DNA of 64,000 nt from Ignavibacteria bacterium (GTDB lineage Bacteria > Bacteroidota > Ignavibacteria > Kapaibacteriales > UBA4661). The stretch covers positions 1 through 64,000 of the forward strand of contig JACVZY010000033.1 of the NCBI GenBank assembly GCA_014654705.1, in the 5' to 3' direction. The position numbers and the translations under genes are program-made. The notes below the pieces were generated by a model that saw only the letters and a program-made list of their open reading frames with translations, had not been told where the DNA came from and did not search any database. Of this stretch, positions 8,867 through 16,978 are shown piece by piece. How positions within the stretch are numbered: position 1 is the first letter of the stretch; every line of letters starts with the position of its first letter.

Positions 8867-9826
8867 TTATCGCACCGACACAACGCGCGGCTGTCCATCC
8901 GCCAAACGCGAGATGTAGAGTGTACCTTCGGTACAGGCTTCCGTGAGGGCATTGTGCATGGCTGTACCGATGCGCTCTGCCGCCTCATGTGAGGTGGAAA
9001 GGGCGAATATAGACGGACCTGAACCGGAAATACTGCAACCAAGCGCACCAGCAACAAGCGCTGCCTGCTGTATGGCATAGAAGCCCGGAATAAGTGCTGC
9101 CCTATACGGCTCGGCGACAACATCCCTTAGTGAACGAGCAATCAAGCCATCGTCACGCTTGAGCAAGCCTGCAATCAAACCCGCAAGATTACCCCACTGC
9201 GTAATTGCCGTTTTCATGGGGATTTCCTTTGGTAAAATGGTACGGGCTTCTTTGGTCGAAACTTCGCAGTGTGGGCGCAGGACAGTGCAATGCAGGTGTG
9301 GCGGCGCGTCTATGCGAACTACATCCGTAGGGTTATAGCCGCGAATAAGCACAATGCCGCCCATAATGGCGGGCGCTACGTTGTCGGCGTGCTCCGAGCC
9401 GCTTGCGATTGCCTCGCCTTTCATGCCGTAATCAACAAGTTCTTCAGGCGAAAGTGGCTTCTCAACAAGTGCATTGAGCGCGACAAGTGCTGCTGCTGCA
9501 CTGGCAGCGCTTGACCCCATACCGCTTCCGGCTGGCATCCGCTTGCGAATGGACATTTCTACACCAAAATCTGCACCGATTCCCTCCAGATACGCAATGA
9601 CCGCGCCACCGGCGGTGTTCTCGTGCGGGTTTGTGGGCAGATTGAGTTCGGGCAAGCCGTCATCACTTGCAATGCTTGTGATTTTTACGCCGCGCTCTGT
9701 GGTAATGCGCACCGTCACTTCATCGCCCGGAGATTCCAGCGCAAAGCCAAGCACGTCAAACCCACAGGCAACATTTGCCACCGTCGCCGGAGCAAAGGCA
9801 GTTGCTTCTGTTCGTACTGCTTTCAT
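8867..9826 (-). CDS. thrB: homoserine kinase
   Basis: A 319-residue GHMP-family kinase that phosphorylates L-homoserine on the way to threonine. Motif 1 is FAPATVANVACGFDVLGFA (residues 12-30), the ATP loop is MPAGSGMGSSAASAAAAL near residues 98-115, and the C-terminal GHMP motif is GCSISGSGPSIFAL. Its ATG lies 2 bp after the rsfS stop, so translation is probably coupled with rsfS. Other threonine genes (thrA, thrC) are not nearby. Confidence 0.94.
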   Translation of the reverse strand: MKAVRTEATAFAPATVANVACGFDVLGFALESPGDEVTVRITTERGVKITSIASDDGLPELNLPTNPHENTAGGAVIAYLEGIGADFGVEMSIRKRMPAGSGMGSSAASAAAALVALNALVEKPLSPEELVDYGMKGEAIASGSEHADNVAPAIMGGIVLIRGYNPTDVVRIDAPPHLHCTVLRPHCEVSTKEARTILPKEIPMKTAITQWGNLAGLIAGLLKRDDGLIARSLRDVVAEPYRAALIPGFYAIQQAALVAGALGCSISGSGPSIFALSTSHEAAERIGTAMHNALTEACTEGTLYISRLADGQPRVVSVR

Positions 9827-9828
9827 CC

Positions 9829-10698
9829 TTACTTCGCGCTCACTTTCTTAACGCTTGCTTTCGCTTTCGGTGCAGCTTCCGCTTTCGGTGCAGCTTTTTT
9901 AGGCTTTGTGGCGGTTACAACTTTTGTTTCGTCACCCTCAGAGGCTTTCTGTGTAGTGCGTTTTAATTTTGGTGCTTCTACACTTGCTTGAGCGCTTGTT
10001 TCAGCATTTGTTTTCGTGGAAGTCTTCACGGTTTTTTTTGCCGCTGCCGTCGCAGATACTACTTTAGAAATGGCTTTAGCAGGCGCTTTTGCTGCTGCTT
10101 TTTTCGCGGTAGTTTTTTCTACGTCTGCTTCTTTTGTCACCTTCTCTTTTATTGTCTTTTCTTTTATTGCTTTTTCTTTTGCAGCCTTCGGCGTAGTTAC
10201 TTTGGAAGATGCTGTTTTGGCAGAGTTTACTTTGGAAGCAGCAGTTGGTTTTGCTGCCGCCGTTTTTGCGCTTGGAACTTTTGTAGCTTCTGTTTTTGTA
10301 GTGTCTGCTTTTGCAGATTTTTGTTTAGCAGCTTTCGGTTTTTCAATCAATTGCTTCAAGTCCAGCGCCGGAGCGTCGCCCCAGAGTTTTTCAAGTTTGT
10401 AGTATTCGCGGGCAGTGGTGCGAAAGATATGTACCACCACGTCGAAATAATCCAGCAAGACCCATTCGCCGGTGTCGCGCCCTTCGGTGCGGGGGCGGCG
10501 TTCACCTACGCTGACGGTAACGCGAGCGAGCGCGTCGGTCAAGGCACGGGCGTGGGTTTCGGAATTAGCACTGCAAATCACAAAATAATCGGCAGGTGAA
10601 GAATCTACATTGCGCAAATCAAGAGCGATGATGTTTTCCGCCTTGAGGTTGTCTAATGTGCGAGCGCAAAGCGCTGTGAGTTCAGTAGAAGCTGTCAT
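9829..10698 (-). CDS. rsfS: ribosomal silencing factor RsfS with a long Lys/Ala-rich tail
   Basis: Residues 1-~115 are a standard RsfS/YbeB/Iojap domain (NVDSSPADYFVICSANSETHARALTD, GEWVLLDYFDVVVHIF, YYKLEKLWGDAP), which binds ribosomal protein uL14 and blocks subunit joining in starving cells. The family is normally about 105-130 residues. Here it is 289 because of a ~170-residue C-terminal tail made mostly of K, A, T, S, E and V with repeated KAxxK and AAAKK-type units, resembling histone H1 or other bacterial lysine-rich tails. The tail is predicted to be disordered and nucleic-acid binding. It keeps the reading frame up to the stop overlapping the thrB leader. The partner upstream is the LytR_C-domain gene. 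Confidence 0.92.
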   Translation of the reverse strand: MTASTELTALCARTLDNLKAENIIALDLRNVDSSPADYFVICSANSETHARALTDALARVTVSVGERRPRTEGRDTGEWVLLDYFDVVVHIFRTTAREYYKLEKLWGDAPALDLKQLIEKPKAAKQKSAKADTTKTEATKVPSAKTAAAKPTAASKVNSAKTASSKVTTPKAAKEKAIKEKTIKEKVTKEADVEKTTAKKAAAKAPAKAISKVVSATAAAKKTVKTSTKTNAETSAQASVEAPKLKRTTQKASEGDETKVVTATKPKKAAPKAEAAPKAKASVKKVSAK

Positions 10699-10748
10699 TA
10701 AAAAGTAGAGTACAAATGAAGAATTATGAAATTATTATGCAAAAGAAG

Positions 10749-11210
10749 TTATTGAAACGGCTTGAGTGTGCGGTAATCCCTGCCAATCACTACACTGGCA
10801 CGGATGTACAAGGTCGAATCAATCCGAAGAACACGCAGCGAATCGGCAATACCAAGCGCTTTGGCGGTCTTCATGGCAGAAAGGGAGTCGCCAACGCGGT
10901 CAATTACAAACGAGCGCTGGACAGAAAAGCGCGAGTAATTATCAATTTCAACCACGTCAAAGCCTGATGAACGCAAGTAATTCATCATGCGCCGTGCTAC
11001 GCCTTGGTCACCACAGCCATTCAGCAAATTTACTTGAATTTGATCGCCCTGCCGAACTAAATCGTCAGATTGCTCGATAATGGGATTCACCGACGGTGCA
11101 AGGCTTTTATGTACTGCAGATGCAATAATGAGCGCAGCAAAGCCCACCAAAATTGCCACGCTGACAACAATCGTGATATTTCTTCCGTGAAAGTAGCGTC
11201 GAATGTCCAT
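10749..11210 (-). CDS. LytR C-terminal-domain membrane protein
   Basis: A 153-residue protein with one N-terminal membrane helix (about residues 13-32, ITIVVSVAILVGFAALIIAS) followed by an extracytoplasmic LytR_C domain: VNLLNGCGDQGVARRMMNYL, SGFDVVEIDN and a C-terminal SVVIGRDY. The LCP phosphotransferase domain that this module accompanies in LytR proteins is absent. The gene sits directly upstream of rsfS, 50 bp away, in an apparent LytR_C-rsfS-thrB operon. The role is unknown; a cell-envelope function is inferred from the domain. Confidence 0.8.
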   Translation of the reverse strand: MDIRRYFHGRNITIVVSVAILVGFAALIIASAVHKSLAPSVNPIIEQSDDLVRQGDQIQVNLLNGCGDQGVARRMMNYLRSSGFDVVEIDNYSRFSVQRSFVIDRVGDSLSAMKTAKALGIADSLRVLRIDSTLYIRASVVIGRDYRTLKPFQ

Positions 11211-11222
11211 TACAAAAAAGTA

Positions 11223-11328
11223 GTGTTGAATGTTGGGTGTTGAGTTTTGATTGCATCACCTGAATCATGCTTCGTTCTTGGCGTTGTAGGCTCTTGAACA
11301 CAACACTCAACATCCAAGAACTTACAAC
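11223..11328. repeat. GTTGAGT-type dispersed inverted repeat, copy A
   Basis: Two imperfect inverted arms (11223-11250 and 11294-11328) built from TGTTGAATG/TGTTGAG units fill the gap between ruvB and the LytR_C gene. The segment 11301-11317, read on the minus strand, is a perfect 17-nt match to 53617-53633. A related single arm occurs at 13528-13560. These are short non-coding dispersed repeats. Confidence 0.7.
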
Positions 11329-11353
11329 TATCCCAAAATATACTTGTGAGAAC

Positions 11354-12433
11354 TTAGAATGTGCCAAAAAGTGTTTCGGCTTTCCCTTGCTGGCTGATAC
11401 CAAAGTGCTTGTATGCCAGTTCAGTTGCCTCGCGCCCGCGCGGGGTGCGATTCAAAAAGCCCTGCTGAATGAGAAATGGTTCATAGACCTCTTCAATTGT
11501 TCCAGCTTCTTCGCCCACAGCGACTGCAACCGTATTCAAACCAACTGGACCGCCGTTGAATTTCAGCATAATCGTTTGCATGATGCGCTTGTCCATGTCA
11601 TCCAAGCCGTATTCGTCCACTTCCAACGCCACGAGCGCTATATTGGCAATGTCTTGTGTGATAGTGCCGTCGCCTTTTATTTCAGCAAAGTCGCGTGTAC
11701 GGCGCAGAAGGCGGTTTGCAATGCGTGGCGTACCACGTGAACGCTTGGCGATTTCCATTGCGCCACCGTCTTCGATAGGCGAAGTCAAAATGCCAGAAGA
11801 ACGGCGTACAACCTTGAAGAGTTCTTCGGAAGAATAATAGTCCAAGCGGCTAATCACTCCAAAGCGTGAGCGCAGGGGCGCTGTCAACAAACCCGCACGA
11901 GTGGTAGCGCCGACAAGCGTAAATCGCGGCAAGGATAATTTCACTGAGCGAGCCGACGGACCGGAATCAATCATAATGTCCAACGAATAATCTTCCATTG
12001 CCGAGTACAAATACTCTTCCACCACAGGCGAGAGACGGTGTATCTCGTCAATAAACAAAATATCGCCTTCGTCCAAATTCGTAAGCAAACCAGCTAAATC
12101 ACCGGGCTTCTCCAGCACCGGACCTGATGTAACCTTGATGTCGGCGTGCATTTCGCGGGCGACGATGTGGCTGAGTGTCGTTTTGCCCAGTCCCGGCGGA
12201 CCAGTCAGAAGCACGTGGTCAAGCGCTTCCCCACGTTTGAGCGCGGCGGCAATAAAAATTTTGAGATTGCCGATGATTTTTTCCTGCCCTACAAATTCAT
12301 CAAAACCCGAAGGGCGCAGCGACACCTCAATATCGTCCTCCGGTGGACGCGAGGTATTGAGAGCCTCGGCGCGAGTGGGCGCTTTGGGAGGGATAGCATC
12401 CGTGTTTCCGGCAAGTATGTTTTTTTTCGCCAT
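11354..12433 (-). CDS. ruvB: Holliday junction branch migration helicase RuvB
   Basis: A 359-residue AAA+ motor that drives branch migration of Holliday junctions together with RuvA. Seen are [12 protein letters not shown] (residues 39-50), Walker [10 protein letters not shown] at 78-86, Walker B with DEIHRLSP at 129-136, sensor 1 and the arginine-finger loop [19 protein letters not shown], and the C-terminal winged helix ending [20 protein letters not shown]. About 20 extra residues precede the usual N-terminus. ruvA and ruvC are not adjacent. Confidence 0.97.
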   Translation of the reverse strand: MAKKNILAGNTDAIPPKAPTRAEALNTSRPPEDDIEVSLRPSGFDEFVGQEKIIGNLKIFIAAALKRGEALDHVLLTGPPGLGKTTLSHIVAREMHADIKVTSGPVLEKPGDLAGLLTNLDEGDILFIDEIHRLSPVVEEYLYSAMEDYSLDIMIDSGPSARSVKLSLPRFTLVGATTRAGLLTAPLRSRFGVISRLDYYSSEELFKVVRRSSGILTSPIEDGGAMEIAKRSRGTPRIANRLLRRTRDFAEIKGDGTITQDIANIALVALEVDEYGLDDMDKRIMQTIMLKFNGGPVGLNTVAVAVGEEAGTIEEVYEPFLIQQGFLNRTPRGREATELAYKHFGISQQGKAETLFGTF

Positions 12434-12562
12434 TTGTGAAGGCAGTCAGTGGTTGCAAGGGCGAGGCAAGTTGTATCTGTATGATTTTAATAAATACAGA
12501 ACTGCAAAATACGGCGACAAATAGGATTCTACAACGAGAATCATTACTTCACACTATGAAGC

Positions 12563-12596
12563 AAAAACGAGGAGAAATATTGAATATTTCCCCTCG
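12563..12596 (-). terminator. intrinsic terminator after the 12627 gene
   Basis: CGAGGGGAAATATT / AATATTTCTCCTCG forms a long stem with one mismatch around a minimal loop, followed on the minus strand by GTTTTTGC. On the plus strand it is also followed by a short T-rich run. It ends the minus-strand gene at 12627 and precedes the ruvB leader. Confidence 0.8.
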
Positions 12597-12626
12597 CTCT
12601 TTTTCAATTCTATCTGCCATGATAAA

Positions 12627-13514
12627 TTAAATTTCAGCAACTGCCCGCTCAATCAACCGACGCCCAACGGTCTGAACGCCCGTGTAATCGAAATAGTTCG
12701 TGGTTGCGTCGAGGAAGCCTGCAACGTAATCCAGTTTGTCGTCCGCAATGTCAATGTAGTTCTTCAAACTGCCCACGACACCTTCTGCGGTGATGCCTTT
12801 GGACGACACAAAATTGCCCATCCAACCTTTGATGCTGTTGAAGCCTTGCTGTACAAAGCCTAATTGTCCTTCAGCGCCACCACCCGGAATCATGGACGAA
12901 ACCGCGCTGAAAGCAGGGTTGCTCGTGAGGTCATTCGGAACTAAACCAGAGATAAATTCTTCGATTTTGCGCAAGAAATCCGGTCCAAGTGGAATCAAGC
13001 CGTCGAAGCACGTAAGTGCGGCAAGGCGCATGATGGATTCTTTGCCGTAATCGCCTACAGCCCCCATAAATTCAGCTACACCGTCGCCCGGAATCCCATT
13101 GATTTTTGCATATGCAATAATTTCTGCCGCGACTTTGATAGAAAAATCAATTGCTTGCGCTTTGTCGGCTTTCGGAGTGATTTTTTCAAGAAAACTGAGG
13201 AACGAAACGCTTTCGCCGATTTTATTTGCCAGCGCCGCCGCGCCGAGTTTGCCGCCAATGCTGTTTGCGGTCTGGTAAAGCCAAACTGCGCGTTGGTAGC
13301 CTTCGGCAGGGTCGTTGTAGAGCGTGATGGCGCGCTCACCAATTTGCTGAATCATCGCTTGGTCGCTTTCGCCCGTTACGAGCGTAATCATATTTTCAAA
13401 GCCGGATATGTTCTGCCACTCGCCCGGAACAATGTAATCAAGCGCTTTTAAGGACATAACGGTCACGCCGCTTGTGGGCAATTCGTTGATAAGTTCAAAG
13501 ATAGATTGACTCAT
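12627..13514 (-). CDS. conserved-looking hypothetical protein, 295 aa
   Basis: I do not recognise this protein. It is 295 residues, mostly alpha-helical by composition, without a signal peptide or obvious membrane span, and begins MSQSIFELINELPTSG. It is acidic with a Gly/Pro-rich stretch near residues 205-215 (SSMIPGGGAEGQ). Codon use matches the neighbours and it has its own terminator, so it is very likely a real gene. The next gene upstream on the same strand (lipoprotein, 13571) is separated by a short gap containing a dispersed repeat, which may make the two a unit. Confidence 0.7.
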   Translation of the reverse strand: MSQSIFELINELPTSGVTVMSLKALDYIVPGEWQNISGFENMITLVTGESDQAMIQQIGERAITLYNDPAEGYQRAVWLYQTANSIGGKLGAAALANKIGESVSFLSFLEKITPKADKAQAIDFSIKVAAEIIAYAKINGIPGDGVAEFMGAVGDYGKESIMRLAALTCFDGLIPLGPDFLRKIEEFISGLVPNDLTSNPAFSAVSSMIPGGGAEGQLGFVQQGFNSIKGWMGNFVSSKGITAEGVVGSLKNYIDIADDKLDYVAGFLDATTNYFDYTGVQTVGRRLIERAVAEI

Positions 13515-13527
13515 AGCTTTTCGGAAA

Positions 13528-13560
13528 TGTTGAGTTTTGAAGGTTGAGTTTTTAAGTTCG
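13528..13560. repeat. GTTGAGT-type dispersed repeat, copy B (single arm)
   Basis: The stretch TGTTGAGTTTTGAAGGTTGAGTTTTTAAG is made of two GTTGAGTTTT units and resembles the arms of copies A (11223-11328) and C (53607-53714). It fills the gap between the hypothetical protein and the lipoprotein gene. Confidence 0.6.
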
Positions 13561-13570
13561 TTTGTTTACA

Positions 13571-14098
13571 TTACTTCATCGCTGCCAAGCCCGCCAAGTT
13601 TACCTTCTGAAGCCACGCTTCGCGGTTTGCTTTGGAGAAGGAGGCATCGCGCGAAAGAACTTTTACTTGGAAGCGCCCGCCAACGAGAACGGCTGTGGCT
13701 GTGCTGCCTTGGTCAACCGCAGGGAAACCGCCTATCATCTTGGTTGAGGACTTGAATTTGTCAGCCGCTTGCGGGTTATTGGCAACGTCCGAAATGGCAA
13801 TCATTGCCAAATCTTTGCCGTCTTTTTTGAGTTTGTACTCTGCAAAGCCCGTTTTTTCTTGACTGGCAATCATTTCAAATCCCGGCTCATTTTTCGGGAA
13901 AAATTTATTGAAGGAACCGCCTTCTTCAGGTTTTGGCAGTGCGCCCGACTCCTGTGCTTGTTTCTTGGCTTCGATAGCTTCTTTACTTTTTTTGTCTGCT
14001 TCCGACCAACGCGGGTCTTCTTTTTTGCAGGCGGTAAGACTTACGAAGAGAACGCAGAGCAGAAGCGCCGTGCGCAAAAGGTATTTTGTCATTGTCAT
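13571..14098 (-). CDS. predicted lipoprotein, unknown function
   Basis: A 175-residue lipoprotein: the signal sequence MTMTKYLLRTALLLCVLFVSLTAC carries a lipobox LTAC with the acylated Cys at residue 24, followed by a charged linker rich in Lys and Glu (residues 25-60) and a compact domain. No family is recognised. The position after Cys is Lys-Lys, so there is no Asp retention signal; anchoring in the outer membrane is possible. It lies between rdgB and the 12627 hypothetical gene, all on the minus strand. Confidence 0.7.
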   Translation of the reverse strand: MTMTKYLLRTALLLCVLFVSLTACKKEDPRWSEADKKSKEAIEAKKQAQESGALPKPEEGGSFNKFFPKNEPGFEMIASQEKTGFAEYKLKKDGKDLAMIAISDVANNPQAADKFKSSTKMIGGFPAVDQGSTATAVLVGGRFQVKVLSRDASFSKANREAWLQKVNLAGLAAMK

Positions 14099-14177
14099 AG
14101 TCCCAAAAACAGTGAGAAATGTGAGGATTATTCATTAGGCATTGTGGGGATGCGCCACAATCTACACAATGCGGTTT

Positions 14178-14801
14178 TTACGGCAAAGGTTTTTCCAATT
14201 CGTCCGTGTGATAAGAATGTAAAATTTCCGCAAAGCGCTTCAATGCTTGCCCACGATGGCTAACGCGATGCTTTTCGTCGGCATTCATTTCGGCAAATGT
14301 GCGGTCGAATCCCTGCGGAATAAAGATTGCATCATAGCCAAACCCCGCTTCACCACGTTCTTTGGCGGCAATATGTCCTTCGCAAATACCTTCGGCAAAG
14401 CAGACACGGAAGTGGTCGTGATAGCAAATCACCGTGCGAAAGCGTGCTGTACGCTGCTCCGGCGGAACATCACGCAGTTCCGCAAGCATTTTTGTACGGT
14501 TCTCGGCATAGCTCGCATGCTCGCCCGCATAACGCGCTGTGTGTACTCCCGGTGCACCGCCTAAAGCATCCACTTCCAAGCCCGTGTCGTCAGCAATGCA
14601 GATGCGCCCAGTTGCCTGAAAAATAGTCACTGCCTTGATATACGCATTTTCTTCCAGCGTTGCTCCGGTTTCGGGGATGTCTGTCGGGAAACCTTGTACA
14701 TCGCTTGGCATTAAGAGGTGCGCCAAGCCTTGCGCTTCGACGATTGCCCGCATTTCCTCTGCTTTGTGGGTGTTGTTTGAGCCGATAAGAAGATGAATCA
14801 T
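14178..14801 (-). CDS. rdgB: non-canonical purine NTP pyrophosphatase (RdgB/HAM1)
   Basis: A 207-residue enzyme that hydrolyses ITP, dITP and XTP to keep deaminated purines out of nucleic acids. It shows the family signature in order: IGSNNTHKAEEM (residues 6-17), ETGATLEENAYIKA, CIADDTGLEVDALGGAPGV with the catalytic Asp, the GFGYDAIFIP motif and the C-terminal HRVSHRGQALKRF. The length is normal. Start ATG 14801 gives the usual N-terminus. Confidence 0.95.
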   Translation of the reverse strand: MIHLLIGSNNTHKAEEMRAIVEAQGLAHLLMPSDVQGFPTDIPETGATLEENAYIKAVTIFQATGRICIADDTGLEVDALGGAPGVHTARYAGEHASYAENRTKMLAELRDVPPEQRTARFRTVICYHDHFRVCFAEGICEGHIAAKERGEAGFGYDAIFIPQGFDRTFAEMNADEKHRVSHRGQALKRFAEILHSYHTDELEKPLP

Positions 14802-14872
14802 ATATGGTTGAATGATAAAAATGTGCTAAAAAGACTCATATTCTTCTTGAGTTCAATCTTTGATGTACCGAA

Positions 14873-15673
14873 CTATTTACCAACCATTTTCGCCATGCGA
14901 AGCGCACGTTTTTGCGGGTCGGGATGCGTAGAAAACATTTTTTGCACGAAGTTAGAGCGTCCAGTGCTCAGTTTTGCCAATTTTTGTAACGCCGTTGCCA
15001 TCGCGCGAGGATTATAGCCGTTACGCTTCAGGAATTGCAAGCCGTAATCGTCTGCATCGGTTTCTTGGGATTGAGAGAACTTTGCGTTCACGAGGTTTTC
15101 CGCCACTGCCCCGACGGCTGAGGTCGCCATTTGTCCCAGCATACTGTTGGATGTAGCAGCAGCCTTGCGTGCCGCCGAACTAAGAAGCGCAGTGCGGAGT
15201 TTGTCTTTGTGATCGTTATTTTTGACGTGTCCAATTTCATGCCCGATTACGCCCAGCACCTCTTCGTCGGTCATATAATCCATCAGCCCTGAATACACGC
15301 GCACCGTACCATCGGCAAGAGCAAACGCATTAATTTGCGGCGAAATGTAGGCGCGGAAATTGAATCGCATTCCGTCTTCCAAAATATGCCGTCCGGTGAG
15401 CTTCGCAAGCCGCACAGAATAAGGGTTAGTGGGCGGAGCAAGTTGGTTTTGCATATCCATTTGTGCGGCATACTGACTGGCAACACCCATAATTTCTCGA
15501 TTGGATAGCGTCATGGCGCGAAAAGCATCCATGCCCGCACCAATCCAATTAGCGGAATTGCCCGGCATGACCGGGGTTTGGGGGAGTTGTGCTCTGCTAT
15601 GCGGCGTAAAACTGCACAGCACTACAAAGCAGCACATCAAAAACCGATAAGCGGGACGAGTGAAAAAGGTCAT
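14873..15673 (-). CDS. M48-family metalloprotease (exported)
   Basis: A 266-residue zinc protease. The start chosen is ATG 15673, which begins a signal peptide (MTFFTRPAYRFLMCCFVVLC... cut near SRAQ). The zinc motif is GHEIGH with the downstream Glu in QETDADDYGLQFL, and STHPDPQKRA follows, as in YfgC/LoiP-type M48 proteases of envelope quality control. The reading frame is open for another 72 codons upstream to a TTG at 15889, directly after a stop; that part has no good start and would place a signal peptide internally. A second M48 gene lies at 43581. Confidence 0.88.
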   Translation of the reverse strand: MTFFTRPAYRFLMCCFVVLCSFTPHSRAQLPQTPVMPGNSANWIGAGMDAFRAMTLSNREIMGVASQYAAQMDMQNQLAPPTNPYSVRLAKLTGRHILEDGMRFNFRAYISPQINAFALADGTVRVYSGLMDYMTDEEVLGVIGHEIGHVKNNDHKDKLRTALLSSAARKAAATSNSMLGQMATSAVGAVAENLVNAKFSQSQETDADDYGLQFLKRNGYNPRAMATALQKLAKLSTGRSNFVQKMFSTHPDPQKRALRMAKMVGK

Positions 15674-16106
15674 AGTTGTCAAGATGGTATTGTTGATTGG
15701 AACATTGTGGTTGCTTAGCCAAGTTTTGATGCGTATAGTGGAAAACTCTTTCCGTAATGAGTAGAGAATCTCGTTACGACTAACCCAACCATAATCATGA
15801 ATTTGCTGTTGTGCGATGAGCGAAACAATACTGGGGGCTTCAATGGAGTGTTGAGCAATCTTTGTAGCGGACACAATTTCGATGTTCAACTAAGGGTTTC
15901 ATACAACTTGAATTCAAGCAATCTCCCGGGAACAATTGTGAAACAAAGTGTGAGTATCTGCTAATCAATGCGGTAGTCTCAAACTACCTGCTCCACAATG
16001 TTACTATTTCGCAGGAACGTTTGCAAGACTTTTGTGAGCAGTGTGCATATTCAGACATATTCACGATTGTGCTCGTTTTTCGAGGCAAAATGTTCTGAAT
16101 TTAGGG
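15674..16106. other. intergenic stretch upstream of the M48 gene
   Basis: About 430 bp without a convincing gene. The part 15674-15889 is an in-frame open extension of the M48 reading frame (72 codons, TTG start) that could be a remnant or a long leader. The rest, to the rpsU terminator, shows only short AT-rich motifs. I see no tRNA or repeat in it. Confidence 0.5.
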
Positions 16107-16152
16107 TACGAAAAACACAAAGCGGCGACTACAAAATTTGTAGCCACCGCTT
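16107..16152 (-). terminator. intrinsic terminator of rpsU
   Basis: On the minus strand AAGCGGTGGCTAC pairs with GTAGTCGCCGCTT (mismatch in the middle) around a 7-nt loop, followed by TGTGTTTTTCG. It lies just 3' of rpsU. Confidence 0.8.
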
Positions 16153-16188
16153 CGGATAGATTATCGACATCTGATTGCTATTGTCGCT

Positions 16189-16383
16189 TTATTCTTGTTC
16201 CATCGTAACGCGCATCTGGCGGCGAACAGCTTTCATTCTTGCCATACGGCGCTGAATGGACGGCTTGGTAAAGTACGCACGTTTTTTGAACTCTTTAAGA
16301 ACGCCGCTGCGCTCATATTTTTTCTTAAAGCGACGCAGTGCTTTGTCAATCGACTCGCTGGTTTGGATAGTAACACCAATCAC
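16189..16383 (-). CDS. rpsU: 30S ribosomal protein bS21
   Basis: A 64-residue basic protein with the bS21 pattern: SIDKALRRFKKKYERSGVL, EFKKRAYFTKPSIQRRMARMKAVRR. It belongs to the small subunit platform near the anti-Shine-Dalgarno region of 16S rRNA. The start is GTG at 16383 with AAGGA 8 nt upstream. It has its own terminator. Normal length for the family. Confidence 0.96.
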   Translation of the reverse strand: MIGVTIQTSESIDKALRRFKKKYERSGVLKEFKKRAYFTKPSIQRRMARMKAVRRQMRVTMEQE

Positions 16384-16449
16384 TTGACTAATCCTTGAAA
16401 ATGTTTGACAGATAAAAGTGTGAATTATAGACGATGTGTGTAATATAGC

Positions 16450-16875
16450 TTAGTTGCTGAGTTTTTCAATTAAGCGTTTTTCTGTTTTGTCCTCGAACTG
16501 CACCACAATCGCATGACTGCCGTTGCTGGTGATTTCTTTGCGAATGACTCGCCCGATAGTATTCCAAACTTCGTGCGCGATGGTGTCTCCGATGTTGTAC
16601 TCATTGCGCGGATTGTAGGAAACAGCATTCTCGCGGATAATCAAAATTTCTTCATCTTTGCTGTTTGCTTTTGCTTCCAACTCGTCCAAATCTACCAATT
16701 GTGAGTGATGCGTCCGTGTGCAACGCGCCCACTGCTGCCGCCTACCACCATTTTCTATCGGTTCACCGATAAGCTCGTGTTTCGTTTCTTTCATCAGAAA
16801 CGGCGAGTGGAGCGTAATATACTTGTTTTTGCGAGTGCGACGTTTACGAGGTGCTGTCGTCGTAGCTGTGGACAT
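16450..16875 (-). CDS. hypothetical small basic protein
   Basis: A 141-residue protein. ATG 16875 is preferred over an ORF start 23 codons upstream because it has GGAG 6 nt before it and a promoter at the proper distance. The N-terminus is basic (APRKRRTRKNKY), the centre carries WARCTRTHHSQLVDLDELEAKA, and the C-terminal ~50 residues (YNIGDTIAHEVWNTIGRVIRK ... QFEDKTEKRLIEKL) look like a small SH3/Tudor-type barrel such as that at the end of PcrA helicases. I infer a nucleic-acid-associated role, but the family is not recognised. It is divergent from rlmB. Confidence 0.7.
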   Translation of the reverse strand: MSTATTTAPRKRRTRKNKYITLHSPFLMKETKHELIGEPIENGGRRQQWARCTRTHHSQLVDLDELEAKANSKDEEILIIRENAVSYNPRNEYNIGDTIAHEVWNTIGRVIRKEITSNGSHAIVVQFEDKTEKRLIEKLSN

Positions 16876-16933
16876 GAATGCTCCGCAAGAGTAGTGTGAA
16901 AAAGTACAGTCAAAAAGACACTGAAAAGAGGTA

Positions 16934-16963
16934 CAAATATACACATTTTTTAGGCTATTACAA
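16934..16963 (-). promoter_or_regulatory. Bacteroidota-type promoter of the 16450-16875 gene
   Basis: On the minus strand TTG (16961-16963), a 19-nt spacer, and TATATTTG (16934-16941) match the TTG-N19-21-TAnnTTTG consensus of the Bacteroidota primary sigma factor. It lies about 60 bp upstream of the ATG at 16875. Confidence 0.7.
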
Positions 16964-16978
16964 AATTTAGCATGAATA

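Noticed and set aside
9988-10599. Plus-strand ORF of ~200 residues rich in Cys and Phe
   Set aside because: It is the antisense shadow of the Lys/Ala-rich rsfS tail; the composition mirrors AAG/GCT codons on the other strand.
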